NCBI RefSeq assembly: GCF_030551255.1
Contig: NZ_CP130630.1
Span: 6,119,501-6,183,500 of the forward strand
Source of the DNA: Streptomyces sp. NL15-2K
Lineage (GTDB): Bacteria; Actinomycetota; Actinomycetes; Streptomycetales; Streptomycetaceae
Direction of reading: 5' to 3'
Length of the DNA: 64,000 nt
The stretch's first letter is position 1. Each line of letters opens with the position of its first letter. The notes beneath the pieces were generated by a model. That model saw nothing but the letters and a program-made list of their open reading frames with translations. It had not been told where the DNA came from and searched no databases. Of the stretch, positions 59,952-64,000 are shown one piece after another. A program made the translations under genes and the position numbers.

Positions 59952-59993
59952 GGAGCGGGTGACGAGAATCGAACTCGCGCTCTCAGCTTGGGA
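59952..59993 (-). other. 3' part of a tRNA-Gly (CCC) gene, att-site remnant
   Basis: The minus strand reads TCCCAAGCTGAGAGCGCGAG and TTCGATTCTCGTCACCCGCTCC: anticodon loop half, variable loop, T arm and acceptor 3' strand of a tRNA-Gly. The 5' half is absent, so this is not a functional tRNA. Such fragments are left when integrative elements use tRNA 3' ends as attachment sites. A second, shorter copy is at 62539-62568 in the same orientation. Confidence 0.75.
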
Positions 59994-60390
59994 GCGACGG
60001 CGCTTGGGCGGCTGCATGGCTGCTGACCTGCGTTGATTCGTTGCGCCGGCGCCGTGGCGTGGGCCTGGTCGCACCGCTGTTGACCGTGGTTGTCCGCTCT
60101 TACGGGCACGCTGTGGGCACGGGTGCACCAACGACCGGATCAGAGATGTGCGCGGCTTTGCACTGACCGGCCCGCATCGTCTCGCGGCCCGATCCGGAGT
60201 GTCCGTCGCGACTGCACACACCCGTCCATACAGCGCCCCGCGTAGGTGACCTTGCCGTTCCCCTGGCTCGGCGGCGGCCCGTGCCCCATCGATTCCGAAG
60301 TGGCGGAAGGGGGAACGCCGCAGAGGCGGTAGCCATGTCGTACGGGGCGCGGGATATCCGTCGAGGCCGGCAACCTCGGCGGGCTTGGTG
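59994..60390. other. 397-bp stretch with an integration-associated repeat
   Basis: No gene is seen. It contains the 44-bp sequence (60079-60122) shared with 51188-51231, next to the tRNA-Gly fragment. This fits the outer edge of a former integrative element. Confidence 0.45.
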
Positions 60391-62163
60391 TCAGCAGGTC
60401 TCGCGGAGGTAGCCGCTCGTGCCGTCGGGCACGACGCTCTGGTCGCGGCGGACAACGCTGAGCGCGCTGCCCCAGCCGGAGCACGCGTTCGACAGACCCT
60501 TCGCCGTGTATTCGACAACGAACACATTGTTGTCGAATGCTTTGGCGAACTTGCTGCATTCGTTCCACTCGCCGCAGTCCTCCACCACGGCGAAGTCCAT
60601 GCCTACGGACGCACGGTCGGGGACGAGCTCCAGGGTGTTCTTCTGGGCGACGGCCAGGCCCTTCGCGTGGGCGTGCGCCGACAGCAGTTTCATGAACGCC
60701 TTGGCCTGATCGGCCGTGAGGTAGTCCGGGAAGCGGGTGAAGGTGTCGTAGTTGTCGGGTTCGACAGCCTGGTATCCCTTGGCCGCGCACTCGTCGATCC
60801 AGGTGTTCACCTCGGAAGCGAGGCGCTGCCGCTTGGCGTCCGTGCGAATGTCCAGGACCGCCTCGTTCCAGTCCTCGTCGTAGACGACATCCCCGTTGGC
60901 GTCGCGCAGCAGCAGGTCGGAGTCCCAGTCGTACTCCGCGTTCTCCTGCGCCTGGAGGGCGTTGAAATTGCAGATGTTGTACGCACCCGGCGCGGGCGGG
61001 TCTTCATGGCTGCGGCTGACCACCTGCACACCGGTCGGCAGGGTGTACGCGCCGCCGATCTGGTAGTCCCACCGCACGTGCTTCGGCGGTGGCGTCACTG
61101 CTGCGGCGGATGCGGGCGCGGATGCGGATGCGGACGTGGTGGGCGACTGAGAACTGTCGTTCTGGTGTGTCCCGGTCTTCTCCGCTGTTTTCCCTGCCGT
61201 TTTCACTACCGTGATGCTCAGCCCAGTGACGACCAGGGTTGCGGCAAGGCCGATGAGGATGCGCCGTCTTCGACGTCCGTCACGGGCAGGGCGTGCATCG
61301 GAAGTCTGGTGGCCGGGTTCCGCCGAGTCGGCCGTTCCCGGCGCGACCGGGGCGGTGGAATCCGGCAGCGTCAGGATCATGCGGTGCAAGTCGGCAAGTT
61401 CGGGGCGGGCGGCCGGATCCTTGGCGAGGCAGAGTTCGACGATACTCCGGAGCGGTTCGTTGACTCCGTCCAGGACCGGAGCCTCGTACATCACCTGATA
61501 GCCCGTCAGGTACGGGCTGCTTCCGTCGAACGGACGGGTACCGGTGGCCGCGTACACCAGCACCGATCCCAGCGAGAACACGTCCGAGGCGGCGGTGACT
61601 TCCCGTGGTGAGGTGAACTGCTCCGGCGACATGAAGGGCGGGGTGCCGACCAATCGCCCGGTCACGGTGAGGGTTTCGTTGTCGGCGGCGCGCGAGACGC
61701 CGAAGTCGATGACGCGAGGTCCGTCCTCGGCCATCAGGACGTTGCTCGGCTTCAGATCACGGTGCACCACACCTGCCCGGTGAATGTCCCGCAGTGCCTC
61801 GACAAGGCCCAGCGCGAGCCCGCGCAACTCACGTCCGCTCAACGGGCCGTCCTTCGCCACGACATCCGACAGGGTGCGGCCCCGCACATACAGTGTCGCC
61901 ATCCACGGCTGCTCGGCGTCCGGATCGGCGTCCACCACCGGGGCCGTGAATGCCCCGCTCACCTGGCGTGCCGCCGCGATCTCCTGCCTGAAGCGCGTCC
62001 GGAACTCCTCGTCCTGCGCGTACGGCGGGTGCACGACCTTGACTGCGACCTGCCGTCCCGAGGCCGAGCGGCCCAGATAGACGATGCCCATGCCGCCACT
62101 TCCGAGTCGGTCGGTCAGCGCGTAGCCGCCTATGGACTCCACATCGCCGGGTCTCAGCGGCAT
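60391..62163 (-). CDS. Ser/Thr kinase fused to an extracellular GH114 glycosidase domain
   Basis: The ATG at 62163 (GTG 62166 is possible) gives 590 residues. The kinase spans about 10-270: GSGGMGIVYLGRSASG, Lys in VAVKVVHPP, VVHRDLKPSNVLMA, VIDFGVSRA, FMSPEQFTS. A basic stretch and one membrane helix follow (RRRILIGLAATLVVTGLSIT, about 300-322), then a Ser/Ala linker. Residues 363-590 match GH114 endo-alpha-1,4-polygalactosaminidases: HVRWDYQIGGAYTLP, YNICNFNALQAQENAEYDWD, AAKGYQAVEPDNYDTFTRFP, GLAVAQKNTLELV and DFAVVEDCGEWNEC. The acidic residues of the TIM-barrel site (VEPDN, VEDCGE) are kept. The outside domain could bind or cut galactosamine polymers and signal inward. The combination is unusual. 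Confidence 0.87.
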   Translation of the reverse strand: MPLRPGDVESIGGYALTDRLGSGGMGIVYLGRSASGRQVAVKVVHPPYAQDEEFRTRFRQEIAAARQVSGAFTAPVVDADPDAEQPWMATLYVRGRTLSDVVAKDGPLSGRELRGLALGLVEALRDIHRAGVVHRDLKPSNVLMAEDGPRVIDFGVSRAADNETLTVTGRLVGTPPFMSPEQFTSPREVTAASDVFSLGSVLVYAATGTRPFDGSSPYLTGYQVMYEAPVLDGVNEPLRSIVELCLAKDPAARPELADLHRMILTLPDSTAPVAPGTADSAEPGHQTSDARPARDGRRRRRILIGLAATLVVTGLSITVVKTAGKTAEKTGTHQNDSSQSPTTSASASAPASAAAVTPPPKHVRWDYQIGGAYTLPTGVQVVSRSHEDPPAPGAYNICNFNALQAQENAEYDWDSDLLLRDANGDVVYDEDWNEAVLDIRTDAKRQRLASEVNTWIDECAAKGYQAVEPDNYDTFTRFPDYLTADQAKAFMKLLSAHAHAKGLAVAQKNTLELVPDRASVGMDFAVVEDCGEWNECSKFAKAFDNNVFVVEYTAKGLSNACSGWGSALSVVRRDQSVVPDGTSGYLRETC

Positions 62164-62538
62164 CACCCGTCACCTTTTCCACGTGCCGTGCCTTCGAAAG
62201 GCTGCTCAGTGGGATCAGACTAGTCCGGGGCTTTCCCAGCGAGACAGGCTTCGCGAGTCGCGCTGATCTCCTCTTTGCCAAAAGGTCTCGACATCGTGCG
62301 CCGAGGGACGAGAACCTCGATCGTCCCTCCCCAACGTCCGCTTCCCTACGTCGTTGGGGACCGCCGAGTTGACGATCCGCCACGAGCGGGACCCGACGCC
62401 GTGACCTGCCGGTGTGGCAAGCGGACGGTGCCGGCGGACTGGCCGGCCCTCGACGTCGGGGCGTTGTCGGAAGCCGGCGGGCGGCACTGGCCCTCGGCGC
62501 GACCGAAGGTGCGCTGCACTGCTACCTGGGGTTCTCAT
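62164..62538. other. 375-bp intergenic stretch, no gene recognised
   Basis: It holds the promoter side of the kinase-GH114 gene. Plus frames such as CRCGKRTVPADWPALDVGAL have natural composition but no family or start. It ends at the second tRNA-Gly fragment. Confidence 0.4.
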
Positions 62539-62568
62539 GGAGCGGGTGACGAGAATCGAACTCGCGCT
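62539..62568 (-). other. second tRNA-Gly 3'-end fragment (30 bp)
   Basis: Thirty bases identical to the T arm and acceptor end in the fragment at 59952-59981, in the same orientation. Together the two bracket the kinase-GH114 gene at 2.6 kb. This is the pattern of attachment-site duplication, but no integrase gene lies between them. Confidence 0.7.
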
Positions 62569-62601
62569 TGGTGAGTCGGCCCGCCTCGGGCGCCTGCCTG
62601 C

Positions 62602-62730
62602 TCAGGTTTGATCGTCGGGGTGGGCCAACTGGGAGGCTGCGAGAGCCATGTGTACCCGCAGCACATCCCGCGCGCCGGCTTCGTCGCCGCGTTCGATGCG
62701 TTGACATCGTTTCGTGCCGAGCGGCGGACA
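62602..62730 (-). pseudogene. C-terminal fragment of a GntR/FCD-type regulator
   Basis: The minus frame reads RIERGDEAGARDVLRVHMAL and AASQLAHPDDQT, then a stop at 62602-62604. This is the last helix of the FCD ligand-binding domain of FadR-type GntR regulators (usual form: DAIRRGDEAGARDVLRxHM). Everything upstream is lost. It sits 34 bp from the tRNA-Gly fragment, so the truncation may go with the integration event. Confidence 0.6.
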
Positions 62731-63334
62731 TGGGCAGGCGGCGTTGCTCGTTGCCCGCGCTCATCACGGTCACCGGGATCGGTCCTTCCAGGTGTCGCCA
62801 CGTCCTGACCGGCATGGAGTTGCCGGAAGTTGCCGATACAGGAGAGTTTGACCTCCGGCGAACGCCGCAGCCGCCGTGCCTGGCGCACCATTCCAGAAGC
62901 CTGGAGGGCGCTGGGGGCTCAGGCATTGCCTGAGCGTCGGCGTAGAGTTGCTCAGGGCGGGCGGCCGGTTCGTCGGTCCGATCTCGTCATTGTCCGCAAC
63001 GCCGATACCGATGGGGGATACCCGCTCACTCGATCGGAGTGGGCACCGAGGTGGTACTGCACGACCTCGGGCTCTGCGACCGGATTGACCAGTTGGTCGC
63101 GGTGGGGCTGTACGACGTGCGATGGACACCCGTCGCCGTAGGTCACGAACCACGGAATCAACATGCATCACGCACCTGTCGACGACTGCGTCCGGTTGCC
63201 CTACCGGCAGGCAGACTCCGGTCCCGATCTGCTGCCCGTGCGCGGAACTCGCCGAAGAGCCCACTCGGCTCACGCCGGTCGGATACTGCATGGGCGACGC
63301 CGTCAGCCGCACGGCGGTGGGAAGCGTGGCGTTC
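62731..63334. other. 604-bp stretch, no gene recognised
   Basis: Several short frames exist on both strands, none with a family motif, start signal and consistent codon use together. The last 100 bp should contain the promoter of the kinase gene at 63335. Confidence 0.4.
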
Positions 63335-64000
63335 ATGTCTGAGCAAGGACGTCTTGTGGCCGGCAGATACCGGCTGGTGGAGCGCATCGGCCGGGGCGGC
63401 ATGGGTACCGTGTGGCGTGCCCGGGACGAGTTGCTCAACCGCGAGGTAGCGGTCAAGAGGCTCCACTACTCCTCTCTGGACGACGACGTCGACAGGCTCT
63501 TCGAGCGCACAGGCCGCGAGGCGCGCATCGCCGCCCGGCTCAGCCACCCCAACGTCGTCGTGGTGCATGACGTCGTGGACGATGGGGGGTCGCCCGCCAT
63601 CGTCATGGAATACGTGCCGTCCGTCACCCTCGCCGAGGTGATCAGGAAGCTCGGGCCGGTCCCGCCGGAGGAGGCCGCCCGCATCGCAAGCGGGGTGATC
63701 GCCGCGCTGCGCGCCGCTCATGACGCCGGGGTGGTGCACCGCGACATCAAGCCCGGCAACGTCCTGCTCGGCCGTGACGACCGCGTGGTGCTGACGGATT
63801 TCGGCATCGCCGTGGCCCCGGACACCTCCCCGCTCACCATGGCCGGCCAGCTCATGGGTTCCATCGACTACTGCTCGCCGGAACGGCTCGACCGCGGCAC
63901 GCCGGGCCCGGAGTCCGACCTGTGGGCGCTCGGCGTGCTGCTCTACGAGGCGGTGGAGGGCGAGCCACCGTTCCGCCGGGAGACCGGGGTCGAGACGGCA
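63335..64000 (+). CDS. Ser/Thr protein kinase, 5' part only (window edge)
   Basis: The ATG at 63335 (MSEQGRLVAGRYRLVERIGR) has only a weak GGGAAG upstream. The 222 residues in the window contain GRGGMGTVWRARDELL, Lys in VAVKRLHYS, Glu in REARIAARLSHPNVVVVHDV, VVHRDIKPGNVLLG, LTDFGIAVAP, the activation loop, SIDYCSPERLDRGTP in place of the usual APE, and SDLWALGVLLYEAVEGEPPF. The Asp and Lys residues for catalysis are all present. The C-terminal part, including any membrane helix and sensor, lies outside the window. Confidence 0.88.
   Translation, partial: MSEQGRLVAGRYRLVERIGRGGMGTVWRARDELLNREVAVKRLHYSSLDDDVDRLFERTGREARIAARLSHPNVVVVHDVVDDGGSPAIVMEYVPSVTLAEVIRKLGPVPPEEAARIASGVIAALRAAHDAGVVHRDIKPGNVLLGRDDRVVLTDFGIAVAPDTSPLTMAGQLMGSIDYCSPERLDRGTPGPESDLWALGVLLYEAVEGEPPFRRETGVETA

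Noticed and set aside
59952..59993. Functional tRNA-Gly gene
   Set aside because: Only the 3' half is present; the acceptor 5' strand, D arm and 5' anticodon stem are missing.

Overview
The window is very GC-rich actinobacterial DNA, almost certainly from a Streptomyces chromosome. The evidence is the codon use, the frequent GTG starts, the many Ser/Thr kinases, SpoIIE phosphatases and FHA proteins, a carbohydrate ABC transporter without its own ATPase, and IS1341-type and IS110 elements. The density of split genes, deletion scars, toxin-antitoxin pairs and transposon remnants suggests a chromosome arm rather than the conserved core; that placement is inference.

Left part (1-16.1 kb): an ECF sigma factor gene with an N-terminal zinc ribbon is split by a small element lacking tnpB. 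Next come a Tat-exported endonuclease/exonuclease/phosphatase-fold protein and a PAP2 membrane phosphatase. An AfsR-type STAND regulator is split by a full tnpB element. It is also fused by deletion to a divergent MFS exporter that has lost its start, so both 5' ends and the shared promoter are gone. Then follows a tight three-gene set: a TPR protein, a 1204-residue CHAT protease-STAND ATPase-TPR protein, and a small one-helix membrane protein. This is the best candidate for an uncharacterised conflict or signalling system.

Middle (16.1-35.7 kb): a 267-bp MITE; a D-glucarate catabolic locus (IclR regulator, kdgD, a GntP-type permease, gudD); a tandem duplication of a TetR gene with a divergent glycine-rich protein gene; a receptor Ser/Thr kinase with a coupled partner sharing its extracellular domain; an NCS1 permease; a TnpB relative that keeps the RuvC residues but has no zinc ribbon; a MarR/cupin pair with two clear operators; a SnoaL/HxlR pair with three copies of one palindrome and a perfect 54-bp palindrome; two VapBC-type modules; and a tnpB 3' remnant.

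Right part (35.7-64 kb): a sugar locus joins a PAS-PAS-GAF-SpoIIE-HATPase phosphatase, coupled to a LacI-type sensor domain with no DNA-binding domain, with a divergent GH127 arabinofuranosidase and CUT1 transporter. Then come a Cys-rich protein with two YeeE/YedE half-transporters; a CPBP protease and a histidine kinase between inverted 76-bp palindromes; an IS110 element with a possible bridge RNA region; a Ser/Thr kinase with an FHA partner; a GPP34 protein; a ROK/DUF3533 deletion chimera; a secreted GH28-like enzyme; and a Ser/Thr kinase fused to an extracellular GH114 glycosidase domain, lying between two tRNA-Gly 3'-end fragments. The window ends inside another Ser/Thr kinase gene.

Boundaries of mobile elements and deletion joints were judged by eye. 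Family names rest on recognised motifs, not on searches.
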